Assembly (NCBI RefSeq): GCF_015207735.1
Contig: NZ_JADEWG010000006.1
Span: 1 to 64,000 of the forward strand
DNA: 64,000 nt
Reading direction: 5' to 3'
DNA from: [Phormidium] sp. LEGE 05292
Lineage (GTDB): Bacteria > Cyanobacteriota > Cyanobacteriia > Cyanobacteriales > Aerosakkonemataceae
A program made the position numbers and the translations under genes. Positions 1 through 7,948 of the stretch are shown here, piece by piece. The first letter of the stretch is position 1. Every line of letters begins with the position of its first letter. The notes under the pieces were generated by a model. It ran no database searches and was not told the DNA's origin. It was given only the letters and a program-made list of their open reading frames with translations.

Positions 1-1
1 A

Positions 2-64
2 TATTTCCCTGATTTATGTCGTGCTATTTCCCAGCGTTACAAGTGTCGCCAACTGAAAGCATAA
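2..64 (+). pseudogene. C-terminal remnant of an unidentified ORF at the window edge
   Basis: An open frame enters from the left edge and ends at the TAA at 62-64, giving about 20 residues with several Cys and Arg (ending CRQLKA). I do not recognise the family. Because a palindrome with a repeated half-site follows directly (61-123) and a LuxR fragment lies beyond it, the frame could be the tail of a transposase whose element ends near here, but that is a guess. The rest lies outside the window. Confidence 0.2.
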
Positions 65-123
65 AATGGCACTCAATTACTTGAAGGATAAAATGGCACA
101 AAGTGCCACTTTATCCTTCAAGT
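61..123. repeat. Near-perfect inverted repeat with a duplicated half-site
   Basis: Two 21-base arms at 79-99 and 103-123 are reverse complements with one mismatch and an AAA loop. The 12-mer ATAAAATGGCAC at 88-99 also occurs directly repeated at 61-72. The structure sits exactly where a LuxR-type reading frame loses its homology. It could be an IS end, a MITE, or a transcription terminator; no T-run flanks it, which argues against a simple terminator. Confidence 0.5.
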
Positions 124-129
124 GGCAAA

Positions 130-234
130 AGTACTGTCAAATCCCATATAAATCGACTTTTAGGCAAATTGGGTGTGGGCGATCGTACTCAAGCGGTAAT
201 TGTTGCCGTTAAGCGCGGGATTGTTAGCTTGTAG
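130..234 (+). pseudogene. C-terminal fragment of a LuxR/NarL-type response regulator
   Basis: Read from 130 to the TAG at 232-234, the frame gives 34 residues starting [15 protein letters not shown] and continuing [15 protein letters not shown]. This is the typical recognition helix and last helices of the GerE/LuxR helix-turn-helix domain of NarL-family regulators. Everything upstream (receiver, first HTH helices) is absent and replaced by the palindrome at 79-123. There is no plausible start codon with homology, so this is a gene remnant probably cut by insertion or deletion. Confidence 0.7.
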
Positions 235-498
235 ATTGTACAGAAGTGGGAATTTAAATACCAACTAAAGTTCGAGTCAGTTTTCCATCATGAGATCAGC
301 TGTTTCACTCATCGCTTGATTACATAAAAATGACAACCGTGAGTGGACGACAAGCACGAGTCAATTGCCTATATTGAATTCATGCAAATCTTGGTAGTGA
401 TTTAATTGCACGTTTCAGGTTTGCCAAATATGGAACGCACAAGGAAAAACATTTATTAATCGTTTGCAATTAATAGATGTTTTTCCTCAGAGGTTACA
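235..498. other. Intergenic region, nothing recognised
   Basis: Between the LuxR fragment and the DsbA-like gene I see no coding homology, no RNA gene and no clear promoter. A short AAAACATTTATTAAT / ATTAATAGATGTTTTT hairpin occurs at about 446-484, just before the next gene; it may be a regulatory stem or an incidental inverted repeat. Confidence 0.3.
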
Positions 499-1056
499 GT
501 GAGTCAGGATCGGAATCGCAGTTTGTTATCTGTCCCACCTTCAACACAGGATCACATACAGGGTCGGCTAGATGCCACTTTGATGTTGGTCATGTATGGA
601 GACTATCAAAGTTTTCAGAGTGCGAGTGTTTATAGGCTGATTAAAGTTATTTTGCGCCAGTTTAGTGTTTCTTCAAAGGAGAACTCTTTATGTTTCATTT
701 TCCGACATTTTCCACAACACCAAATTCATACTCATGCTCAACATGCTGCGGAAGCGGCTGAGGCAGCGGCAGTCCAAGATCGGTTCTGGCAAATGCACGA
801 GATGTTGTTTCTCCATCAACAAGAGTTAGGAAACGGTTATTTAGTGGAATATGCCAATAATTTAGGTCTCAATATTCCTCGATTTTTGCAAGATATATTT
901 AGGGGAACCCATATTGATCGCATCAATCAAGATATCGAAAGTGCATACCAGAGTGGAGTAACGTTTGCTCCAGCATTGTTTATCAATCGTGTTCGTTATA
1001 CCGAGCGCTGGAATATAGAGCAATTAACGACAGCGATTGTTAATGCAAGTCATTAG
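499..1056 (+). CDS. DsbA/thioredoxin-like family protein lacking the CxxC cysteines
   Basis: The 185-residue product aligns by eye with the DsbA-like thioredoxin-fold proteins (Thioredoxin_4 type) of cyanobacteria. It has the entry strand LMLVMYGDYQ near residue 30, a helical insert rich in Ala and Glu (about 80-95), and the cis-Pro region FAPALFINRVRY near 155-166. In that family the motif after YGDYQ holds a CxxC redox pair; here it reads S38-F-Q-S41, so neither cysteine is present. Thiol-disulfide exchange is therefore unlikely and the protein may be a degenerate or repurposed fold. No signal peptide is seen. The start is GTG; no strong Shine-Dalgarno is visible. Confidence 0.65.
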   Translation: MSQDRNRSLLSVPPSTQDHIQGRLDATLMLVMYGDYQSFQSASVYRLIKVILRQFSVSSKENSLCFIFRHFPQHQIHTHAQHAAEAAEAAAVQDRFWQMHEMLFLHQQELGNGYLVEYANNLGLNIPRFLQDIFRGTHIDRINQDIESAYQSGVTFAPALFINRVRYTERWNIEQLTTAIVNASH

Positions 1057-1177
1057 AAATATAGCAATTGCCGCAATGATGGCTTCTTGTATGAAGAGGT
1101 CAAAGGCGTTTGCTACAGGGGCATAGTAAGTGACAAGTTAAGTGACAACAAATTGAGTCAACAAAGGAGATTCGATC

Positions 1178-1768
1178 GTGCAAACTCAAAACACAAGTAA
1201 AATCACTGAAGTTAATCAGAGTCAACCATTACTGCATCAACATGGCTATGAAATTCAACAGTATGGTACTCTCCGTGATTTACCGATCGTCCTCAATCCC
1301 AAAGTTCGTAGTGAAAGTTGTGTTTTAGTCAATCAGATTTTGGCAGATGTTATCGTTCTTTATCACCTCTATAAGAAACATCACTGGTTGATGCGGGGAC
1401 ACACTTTTTATCAACTGCATCTATTGCTCGATAAACACGCCAGTGAACAGATTGAGTTAATTGATGCTTTGGGCGAACGAGTGCAAACCCTAGGAGGCGT
1501 GGCGATCGCCGATCCACGCCATGTGGCAGAAGTCACCAAGATTCAGCGTCCTCCCAATGGTGTGGAAGAGGTTCCCGTGATGCTGTCACGCTTGCTAGAG
1601 GCACATGAGTTGATTATTGGGGAATTGAGAGTGGCGATCGACAAAACCGCAGCAAGTGGAGATAGTGGCACCAATGATTTGTTAGTGAGTCAAGCATTGC
1701 GACTCCATGAGACACAAGTTTGGTTTTTGGCAGAACATTTGGTGGATACACCATTGGTGCGTAGTTAG
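1178..1768 (+). CDS. dps: Dps family ferritin-like DNA-protecting protein
   Basis: A 196-residue Dps/miniferritin. Members form 12-subunit shells that oxidise Fe(II) with peroxide and store it, protecting DNA. The inter-subunit ferroxidase ligands are all visible: H69 (in HHWLMRG), H81 and D85 (YQLHLLLD), D96 and E100 (LIDALGER). The first 40 residues form an extended N-terminal tail longer than in E. coli Dps. The GTG start at 1178 is supported by AAAGGAGA at 1163-1170. It stands alone between the DsbA-like gene and the GMC oxidoreductase; the context is oxidative stress rather than the distant siderophore locus. Confidence 0.92.
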   Translation: MQTQNTSKITEVNQSQPLLHQHGYEIQQYGTLRDLPIVLNPKVRSESCVLVNQILADVIVLYHLYKKHHWLMRGHTFYQLHLLLDKHASEQIELIDALGERVQTLGGVAIADPRHVAEVTKIQRPPNGVEEVPVMLSRLLEAHELIIGELRVAIDKTAASGDSGTNDLLVSQALRLHETQVWFLAEHLVDTPLVRS

Positions 1769-1822
1769 TCGCAGCAATTTTTTTGGCAACTCGAATTAAG
1801 TGTAACCGAGAGGAAAGGTATT

Positions 1823-3403
1823 GTGTCTCAATATGACTACATCGTGATTGGTGCAGGGTCGGCAGGTTGTGTCGTCGCTAATCGTCTAACAGAAGACACT
1901 GACACAACCGTGTTACTGCTTGAAGCGGGCAATCCAGACACGAAACCGGAGATCCATATTCCAGCAGAATGTATCAGCTTACTTGGCTCCGAAGTAGACT
2001 GGGGTTACTTCTCAGAACCAGAACCCTATCTGAATAACCGCAAAATGTTTTGTTCTCGTGGCAAAGTCTTGGGGGGCAGCAGTTCAATTAATTTCATGAT
2101 GTATATTCGGGGCAATTCCTCCGATTACGATCGCTGGCAGGAATTGGGCAATCCCAGTTGGAGTTATCAGAATGTCTTGCCTTATTTCAAAAAATCGGAA
2201 CACTCCTCACGCGGTGCAGATCCTTATCACGGTGTAGATGGTGAGTTGAGCGTCACCGATGTCACTTCTTTAGCTCCCATTTCTCAATGCTTTATAGACG
2301 CAGCGATCGCGCTCGGATATGGCTACAATCCTGACTTCAATGGGAAGAAGCAGGAGGGAGTCGGACTTTATCAATTGACGGTCAAGGACGGTAAACGACA
2401 CAGTGCTGCTGCTGCTTTTCTCGTACCAATTCTCCAACGCGCCAATTTGACCATAACGACAGGTGCTTTGGTAACGCGATTGTTATTTGAGGACACTCGC
2501 GTTGTTGGAGTAGAATATTTGCAAGAAGGGACGACGTTGCATCGGGTTAGAGCCAACCGGGAAGTAATTTTAAGTGCGGGTGCGTTTGATTCACCCAAAT
2601 TATTGATGCTGTCTGGCATTGGTAATGCAAACCATCTGCAAGCAATGGGAGTTCCGGTAGTGGCTGATTTGCCAGGAGTCGGTCAAAATCTCCAAGATCA
2701 CATTCTTGCTTGTGTTGTTCAAGCAGCCACTCAAACTATCCGTCCTGCTGTCACCAGTAATGGAATTGAAGTTGGATTGTTTTTACACAGTAAGAGGAAT
2801 TTGGAAACAGCACCTGACTTACAGTTTTTCTTCGGTCCCATTCAATTCTTACCGCCGAATTATGTTCCTGCTGCTTCTGGATTTACGGGTGCAGTTTCTT
2901 TGACTCGTCTTCAAAACATTGGCAATGTCAGTTTGCGATCGCTCGACCCCAAAGACGCACCAATGATCCGGATGAATTATCTGCAAAGTGAAGCTGATGT
3001 GCAAAAGTTAGTTGAGGGAATTAAATTAATCCGCCAATTGTTTCAATCCAGCGCCTTTGATGAGTTTCGTGGTGAAGAAATCGCTCCGGGCGTAAATGTT
3101 CAGAGTGATGCAGCATTAGAAGCATACATCCTAAACACTTGCAGTACGGTGTGGCATCCGGTTGGCACTTGCAAAATGGGCACTGATCCAATGGCAGTAG
3201 TAGACCCTGAGCTGCGGGTATATGGAATTGAGGGTTTGCGGGTTGTGGATGCCTCCATCATGCCAACTATTACGACAGGCAATACAAATGCACCGACGAT
3301 CATGATTGGTGAGAAAGCAGCCGATTTAATTAAATCGAGTCATACTAAGCAAACCCCTCTCACTGAATGCAACATCCAAAACTCAGCATATTCATCGATT
3401 TAG
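1823..3403 (+). CDS. GMC family FAD-dependent oxidoreductase (choline dehydrogenase-like)
   Basis: A 526-residue glucose-methanol-choline oxidoreductase that would oxidise an alcohol to an aldehyde or acid with FAD. Visible features are the N-terminal dinucleotide fold GAGSAGCVVANRL (residues 10-22), the GMC signature GGSSSINFMMYIRG near residue 90, and the second signature GAFDSPKLLMLSGIG near 252-266. The C-terminal active site has H445 in WHPVGTCKMG and Asn 487/489 in TGNTNAPT, where many members have His or Asn. The last 25 residues extend past the usual end. GTG start with AGGAAAGG at about 1811-1818. The substrate cannot be predicted. Confidence 0.85.
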   Translation: MSQYDYIVIGAGSAGCVVANRLTEDTDTTVLLLEAGNPDTKPEIHIPAECISLLGSEVDWGYFSEPEPYLNNRKMFCSRGKVLGGSSSINFMMYIRGNSSDYDRWQELGNPSWSYQNVLPYFKKSEHSSRGADPYHGVDGELSVTDVTSLAPISQCFIDAAIALGYGYNPDFNGKKQEGVGLYQLTVKDGKRHSAAAAFLVPILQRANLTITTGALVTRLLFEDTRVVGVEYLQEGTTLHRVRANREVILSAGAFDSPKLLMLSGIGNANHLQAMGVPVVADLPGVGQNLQDHILACVVQAATQTIRPAVTSNGIEVGLFLHSKRNLETAPDLQFFFGPIQFLPPNYVPAASGFTGAVSLTRLQNIGNVSLRSLDPKDAPMIRMNYLQSEADVQKLVEGIKLIRQLFQSSAFDEFRGEEIAPGVNVQSDAALEAYILNTCSTVWHPVGTCKMGTDPMAVVDPELRVYGIEGLRVVDASIMPTITTGNTNAPTIMIGEKAADLIKSSHTKQTPLTECNIQNSAYSSI

Positions 3404-3471
3404 ATTAGATGGCAGCAATGTTTTCTAAGCAACCGCAGGTTTATCACATTCTTTGCTTGAGGGAGATGTAA

Positions 3472-3906
3472 GTGAACACTGAATACTACGACGATATTAT
3501 TATCGGTGGCGGCAAAGCGGGTAAAACATTGGCACCCGTGCTGGTTGCGGCGGGGAGAAAAACTGCTCTGGTGGAGCGTAGTTTAGCAATGATTGGGGGT
3601 GGATGTATCAACATTGCTTGCATTCCTACAAAAACGATGGTAGCAAGTGCGGAGGTTGCCCATACCTGGACTTAAGGAAACCGGGTTTCTAACGAGTGAG
3701 TCAATCATGGAACTAGAACAGTTACCGGAGCATTTGATCGTACTCGGAAGTGGTTACATTGGCTTGGAATTTGCCCAGATGTTTCATCGCTTTGGCTCTC
3801 GCGTTACTGTGATTGGGCAGAGTGAGCAGATTTTATCGCAGCAAGACCGCGATATAGCGATCGCGGTTCAAAACTTGCTAGAGCAAGAGGGGATCGAATT
3901 CTTTGT
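3472..3906 (+). pseudogene. Decayed FAD-dependent disulfide oxidoreductase (mercuric reductase/lipoamide dehydrogenase type)
   Basis: Two out-of-phase pieces of one gene. The first (3472-3675) carries the FAD-binding IIIGGGKAGKTLAPVLVAAG and the redox box GGGCINIACIPTK with the pair of cysteines. The second, in another frame from about 3647, resumes at PIPGLKETGFLTS and runs through the NAD(P)-binding HLIVLGSGYIGLEFAQMF to LLEQEGIEFF, where homology stops. About 100 residues between the pieces and the whole dimerisation domain are missing. The remnant starts 68 bases after the GMC gene with a normal-looking ribosome site (GGGAGATG), so it was once expressed from this context. Confidence 0.8.
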
Positions 3907-4053
3907 TATTCTCAAAGTTGTGAAGCCACAAGTGCAAATAAAGCACTTCTCACTTGCATTCCTTACACCCCATACCCGTCCAGACTGTACTGCACTCAAA
4001 GCAAGAATTTTCAATGGTTCACACAAACTTAGAATCCTACGAGGTTTAATCAG

Positions 4054-4803
4054 ATGAACAAACTAGAAGGAAAAGTTGCTCTTATCACAGGTGGAAACAG
4101 TGGTATCGGTCTTGCCACTGCCAAGCAATTTGTTGCTGAAGGAGCGTATGTTTTCATTACAGGTCGTCGTCAAGCTGAATTGGATGCTGCGGTGGACGCG
4201 ATCGGCGAAAACATCCGGGGTATTCAAAGCGATGTTTCTAATTTGGCAGACCTCGATCGCCTGTTTGCGACGATTAAACAAGAGCAAGGACATCTTGATG
4301 TAGTGTTTGCCAATGCTGGCGTTGGTGAAATCGCCCCCCTCGGCTCAATCACTGAGGAACACTTTGACAAAATATTCAACATCAACGTCAAAGGGTTGTT
4401 GTTCACAGTGCAGAAGGCACTGCCGCTGCTGCCAGAGGGAGCTTCCATCATCCTGAACGCCTCGATTAATTCGATGAAAGGCGTTCCTGCCTTCAGTGTT
4501 TACGGCGCGACTAAAGCCGCTGTGCGATCGTTTGCCCGTAATTGGACACTCGATCTCAAAGAACGCCAGATTCGGGTGAACGCCATCAGTCCTGGTGTGG
4601 TTCCGACTCCAGGTTACGGTCTCTTGGGACTGAATGATCAGCAGTTGCAGGAGTTTGTAGATAGCCAAGCCATCAACATTCCGTTGGGAAGAGTCGGCAC
4701 ACCCGATGAAATTGCCAAAGCTGTTGTTTTTCTTGCTTCAGACGACAGCAGCTTTGTGAACGGCATTGAGTTATTTGTGGATGGCGGTATGGCACAAATT
4801 TGA
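4054..4803 (+). CDS. SDR family NAD(P)-dependent oxidoreductase
   Basis: A 249-residue classical short-chain dehydrogenase/reductase. The cofactor motif TGGNSGIG occupies residues 12-19, followed by TGRR near 36-39 suggesting NADP(H). The structural motif NAGVG lies near residue 90. The catalytic set is Ser in LNASINS (about 137) with Y150 and K154 in YGATK. The C-terminus DDSSFVNGIELFVDGG is typical. The start overlaps the tail of the preceding decayed frame by a few bases. Substrate unknown. Confidence 0.88.
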   Translation: MNKLEGKVALITGGNSGIGLATAKQFVAEGAYVFITGRRQAELDAAVDAIGENIRGIQSDVSNLADLDRLFATIKQEQGHLDVVFANAGVGEIAPLGSITEEHFDKIFNINVKGLLFTVQKALPLLPEGASIILNASINSMKGVPAFSVYGATKAAVRSFARNWTLDLKERQIRVNAISPGVVPTPGYGLLGLNDQQLQEFVDSQAINIPLGRVGTPDEIAKAVVFLASDDSSFVNGIELFVDGGMAQI

Positions 4804-4933
4804 CAGCGCACGCCCCTAACCGTCGTTGCCTATACGAAAATAGGGATTGTTTTGTAGATCAGATCGCTACTGAGAATGGCGACCCAAGAGCGTCTAGGCA
4901 GGTTCAATTTGGACTAAGTTGCCAAGATTGAGT

Positions 4934-5938
4934 ATGAGAAAATTACGTTCAAAATTTGCCCTCCTGAAAGCCAATCGCCCAGATGTGCCCGCTTCCTTTT
5001 TTGGTATCATTCTAGGTTTGGTTGGGCTAGGGAATTGTTGGCGAGTAGCGAGTAAAGTTTGGCATTTGCCTGCTTGGATTGGTGAAGCAATTATGTTACT
5101 GGCAGTTGTAGTGTGGTTCGTGTTTTTACTTCTTTATACCAGCAAATGGGTGTGGGCGCGGGCGGAAGCATGGGCAGAGTTCAGACATCCTATTTTATGT
5201 TGTTTTATTGGTCTAGTGCCTGTGTCTACATTGCTGGTGTCGTTGGCGATCGCACCCTATAACCGTACACTCGCGGTTGCACTCTTCATGATTGGCGCGA
5301 TCGGTCAATTAGGCTTTGGTGTATATCGTTCCGGGCAGTTCTGGATGGGCGGAGGTAAGCCAGAAGCAACTACACCTGTGCTTTATCTGACGACAGTTGC
5401 AGGTGGGTTTGTTGGTACAATTTCAGCCAGTACTTTCGGCTATCGTGAGTGGGGTGCGTTGTTTTGCGGGATGGGGCTGTTTTCATGGTTCGCATTGGAG
5501 TCGATTATCATGCAGCGATTGTATCTATTGGAACCATTGCCCAAACGCCTACGTCCAACACTGGGCATTCAACTGGCACCCCCTACCGTCGGCTGTGTTG
5601 CCTACTTAAGTCTCACTTACGGTCTGCCCGACATCTTTGCTCAAATGCTTTTCGGCTATGGACTGATGCAGGCACTAATCCTACTCAGGTTGCTACCGTG
5701 GTTATGCCAACAACCTTTTTCAGCATCCTATTGGGCATTTACGCTTGGCGTTGCTGGCTTGGCATTGGCTCCCTTACGCTTTGTTGAACGCGGTATGACC
5801 GGAGCAATAGAAGGTTTGGCAGTGCTATTATTTATTGGTGCAAATATCGTGATTGGTAGCATTGCTATAGGAACATTGCGACTCTTGCTGCGGGGCAAAC
5901 TCTTTCCATCATCAGCGATTAGAATCGCCACTGATTGA
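4934..5938 (+). CDS. tehA: SLAC1/TehA family anion channel or transporter
   Basis: About 334 residues with roughly ten hydrophobic segments. Family hallmarks are PASFFGIILGLVGLGNCWR near the N-terminus, the central FWMGGGKPEATTPVLYL, and LRFVERG near the end. TehA homologues form trimeric channels for small anions, named from tellurite resistance when overexpressed. I chose the ATG at 4934; an in-frame TTG at 4919 would add five residues. A C-terminal fragment of a second copy lies about 1 kb downstream (6908-7110). It sits in a row of small stress-type genes on the same strand. Confidence 0.82.
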   Translation: MRKLRSKFALLKANRPDVPASFFGIILGLVGLGNCWRVASKVWHLPAWIGEAIMLLAVVVWFVFLLLYTSKWVWARAEAWAEFRHPILCCFIGLVPVSTLLVSLAIAPYNRTLAVALFMIGAIGQLGFGVYRSGQFWMGGGKPEATTPVLYLTTVAGGFVGTISASTFGYREWGALFCGMGLFSWFALESIIMQRLYLLEPLPKRLRPTLGIQLAPPTVGCVAYLSLTYGLPDIFAQMLFGYGLMQALILLRLLPWLCQQPFSASYWAFTLGVAGLALAPLRFVERGMTGAIEGLAVLLFIGANIVIGSIAIGTLRLLLRGKLFPSSAIRIATD

Positions 5939-5944
5939 TATTAT

Positions 5945-6454
5945 TTGACTGCTGAAATGCTATTTGATACAACTATGAACAACCCCGAAAAGTCTCGACC
6001 ACCCTTGCCACCTTTCGATCGGGAATCTGCTATCCAAAAAGTCCGTCTTGCAGAAGATGCCTGGAATACCCGTAATCCTGAACGAGTATCACTCGCTTAC
6101 ACCTCAGATAGTGTTTGGCGTAACCGCTCAGAATTTCTATCCGGTCGTGAGGCGATTGTAGAATTCTTGACCCGAAAGTGGATTAAAGAATTGGATTACC
6201 GCTTAATCAAAGAGCTTTGGACTTTTCAAGACAATCGAATTGCTGTTCGGTTTGCTTACGAATGGCATGATGATTCCGGTAACTGGTTCCGTTCCTACGG
6301 CAATGAAAATTGGGAGTTTGACGAACATGGACTGATGCGGCGACGGATTGCTAGCATCAACGACTTGCCTATTCAAGAGAGTGATCGCAAATACCACTGG
6401 GCTCTGGGTCGCCGTCCCGACGATCATTTGGGATTATCCGACCTCAATCTTTAA
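5945..6454 (+). CDS. DUF1348 / NTF2-like fold family protein
   Basis: Up to 169 residues matching the DUF1348 branch of the SnoaL/NTF2-like superfamily. Landmarks are [38 protein letters not shown], the aromatic-rich [19 protein letters not shown], and the end [11 protein letters not shown]. These are small alpha+beta barrels, often annotated without known activity. The TTG at 5945 is the longest start; ATG at 5957 and 5975 are alternatives and the family core begins after 5975. It follows tehA by six bases and is probably cotranscribed. Confidence 0.8.
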   Translation: MTAEMLFDTTMNNPEKSRPPLPPFDRESAIQKVRLAEDAWNTRNPERVSLAYTSDSVWRNRSEFLSGREAIVEFLTRKWIKELDYRLIKELWTFQDNRIAVRFAYEWHDDSGNWFRSYGNENWEFDEHGLMRRRIASINDLPIQESDRKYHWALGRRPDDHLGLSDLNL

Positions 6455-6509
6455 GAAGTTATGGTCACGACTATATTTTTCAGTTTTTGTTATGTAAGGA
6501 GTCTATGTT

Positions 6510-6899
6510 ATGAATGCAAATAACGGCATTATCAACCAGCCTAGCCCGTATTCAGTCAATGAAGCGATCGATCGCTTGGTAAGTGTGATTCAGGCAAAAG
6601 GCATCACCATTTTTGCCCGCATCGATCAACAGGCGGAAGCTGAGAAAGTTGGACTCAATTTACTTCCAACGCAGTTGTTACTATTTGGTAATCCAAAAGC
6701 CGGAACCCCTCTGATGGTGGCAGAACCCACGATCGCTCTGGATTTGCCACTGAAAATACTGGCTTATGAAGCGACTGACAAAACGGTATGGCTCAGTTAC
6801 AACGATCCCAACTATATAAAACAGCGGTATTCTCTGCCAGATGAGTTGGTTAAAAACATTGATGTCATCATTCCGTTAATTCATCAAGCACTTCTTTAA
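6510..6899 (+). CDS. DUF302 domain protein
   Basis: A 129-residue single-domain DUF302 protein. The visible core is SVNEAIDRLVSVIQAKGITIFARIDQ, then LLPTQLLLFGNPKAGTPLM, then LPLKILAYE and VWLSYNDPNYI. The function of this domain is unknown; it often occurs with stress or cytochrome genes. The ATG is supported by AAGGAG at 6496-6501. Confidence 0.88.
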   Translation: MNANNGIINQPSPYSVNEAIDRLVSVIQAKGITIFARIDQQAEAEKVGLNLLPTQLLLFGNPKAGTPLMVAEPTIALDLPLKILAYEATDKTVWLSYNDPNYIKQRYSLPDELVKNIDVIIPLIHQALL

Positions 6900-6907
6900 G
6901 TAACTTT

Positions 6908-7110
6908 TATCAAATTACCGCATCTCACTGGGCATTCACGCTCAGCTTTGCTGCTTTATCGCTGGTATCTTTACGTTTTGTCGAGCGCAGCACAACCAAC
7001 ATGATGGAAAGTTTAGCTGTACTATTATTTGTAGGCGCAAATATTGTTATCAGTGACATTGCTCTAAGAACAGCTCGATTGCTGTTGCCAGGTAAACTCA
7101 TATCGCGATC
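6908..7110 (+). pseudogene. C-terminal fragment of a second tehA-like gene
   Basis: Beginning nine bases after the DUF302 stop, the frame reads SHWAFTLSFAALS, then SLRFVERSTT, then ESLAVLLFVGANIVI and RLLLPGKL. This closely parallels the last 60 residues of the intact TehA at 4934-5938 (SYWAFTLG, LRFVERG, EGLAVLLFIGANIVIG, RLLLRGKL). The frame stays open to 7201, but after about 7110 the sequence has no homology. The two copies differ at many positions, so this is an old duplication or a relic of another paralogue, not a recent copy. Confidence 0.75.
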
Positions 7111-7234
7111 GGGGAACCTACATGAGTTTTACCTTGCAGAATTCACGTTTCTACCTTCTCCATTTCAGGTTGATACTGCCCTAACGCGGCAGCGCTATTG
7201 AGTTTGGCACGATGATAGAATTCTTTTTGATTGG

Positions 7235-7827
7235 ACTTTGGACAAAGAAGAAAAGTGTTTCGCGATGAGTAAACGCGAAATAATTTATTGCTTAAAAAGC
7301 TTTAATGTCAAAACGTGAGGTTAGAAATTTAGGAACCGAGTAGCCCCAACACAGCAGTTGCCGAAAGAAAACAACTTCAAAAATCTCTACTCAAAACGCT
7401 TTCTCCATTAATTAAAGCTCTTTGCTGATAGTTATTACTCCCAACGTCAATTTCTGGATGCACTCTCTTCTCAATCAAATTTAGTACTAATTACCAGAGT
7501 ACGTAGCAATAGAGTTTTCTACCGTCAACCATCCATTAATGAAGAAACTAATTCCGGTCGGGCACACCGCCTCTGGTATGGTGAACGATTTGATTTAAAA
7601 GATGAAATTACTTGGCATCTACCTGATGCCGTGGTTTTTCGATTAGGCGGTTACAAGGTGATTCCAAAGAGAAAAGAAAACGACATCCTGTGGTCAAAAA
7701 GACTAAAAAGATGAAAAAGAACCCTTCTCCGACACAGACTGCTGCTTAAATCAGCCTAATTCTTCATTATTAATGATAATTTTTTCGCGCTACAACGTCG
7801 CGAAACAACTTTTCTTTTGTCCAAAGT
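7235..7827. mobile_element. Internally deleted IS remnant bounded by about 30-bp terminal inverted repeats
   Basis: The left end at 7235-7264 (starting ACTTTGGACAAAGAAGAAAA) is the near reverse complement of the right end at 7799-7827, with a one-base indel and two or so mismatches. Between them lies a decayed DDE transposase frame (7421-7714). At 593 bp it is much shorter than an intact element of about 1.3 kb would be, so it is immobile on its own. I could not identify a target-site duplication with confidence. Confidence 0.75.
7421..7714 (+). pseudogene. Transposase fragment (cyanobacterial DDE type)
   Basis: An open frame of about 97 codons without a start reads FADSYYSQRQFLDAL, then VLITRVRSNRVFYRQP, then HRLWYGERFDLKDEITWHLP. 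This spacing (Asp-containing strand, arginine-rich strand, then WYG-x-x-FDLKD) is that of a large family of cyanobacterial DDE transposases. The N-terminal region and the C-terminal third are missing, and the frame ends at TGA 7712-7714. It lies inside the inverted repeats of the IS remnant. Confidence 0.7.
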
Positions 7828-7903
7828 TTAAATCTCATTAGCTGCTATTTTTATTTGCTTACCGGAAGCATCCTCTGGAGACTGTTTGCGCTTATGCTAG
7901 TTC

Positions 7904-7925
7904 AGGGGGCGCTTGTCGCCCCCCG
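7904..7925 (-). terminator. GC-rich hairpin downstream of the porin gene
   Basis: A perfect stem of GGGGGCG pairing with CGCCCCC around a short CTTGT loop lies about 25 bases past the porin stop, where a terminator for the minus-strand transcript would be. There is no long U-run after the stem on that strand, so intrinsic termination is plausible but not certain. Confidence 0.45.
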
Positions 7926-7948
7926 AATGGAAGAACCCAATTGCATAA

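Noticed and set aside
4345-4668. Minus-strand frame opposite the SDR gene
   Set aside because: Antisense to the SDR catalytic region and without homology.
7001-7201. Small membrane protein gene of 66 codons
   Set aside because: Its hydrophobic part is the tail of a duplicated tehA that extends upstream of the ATG in the same frame; the remainder has no homology.
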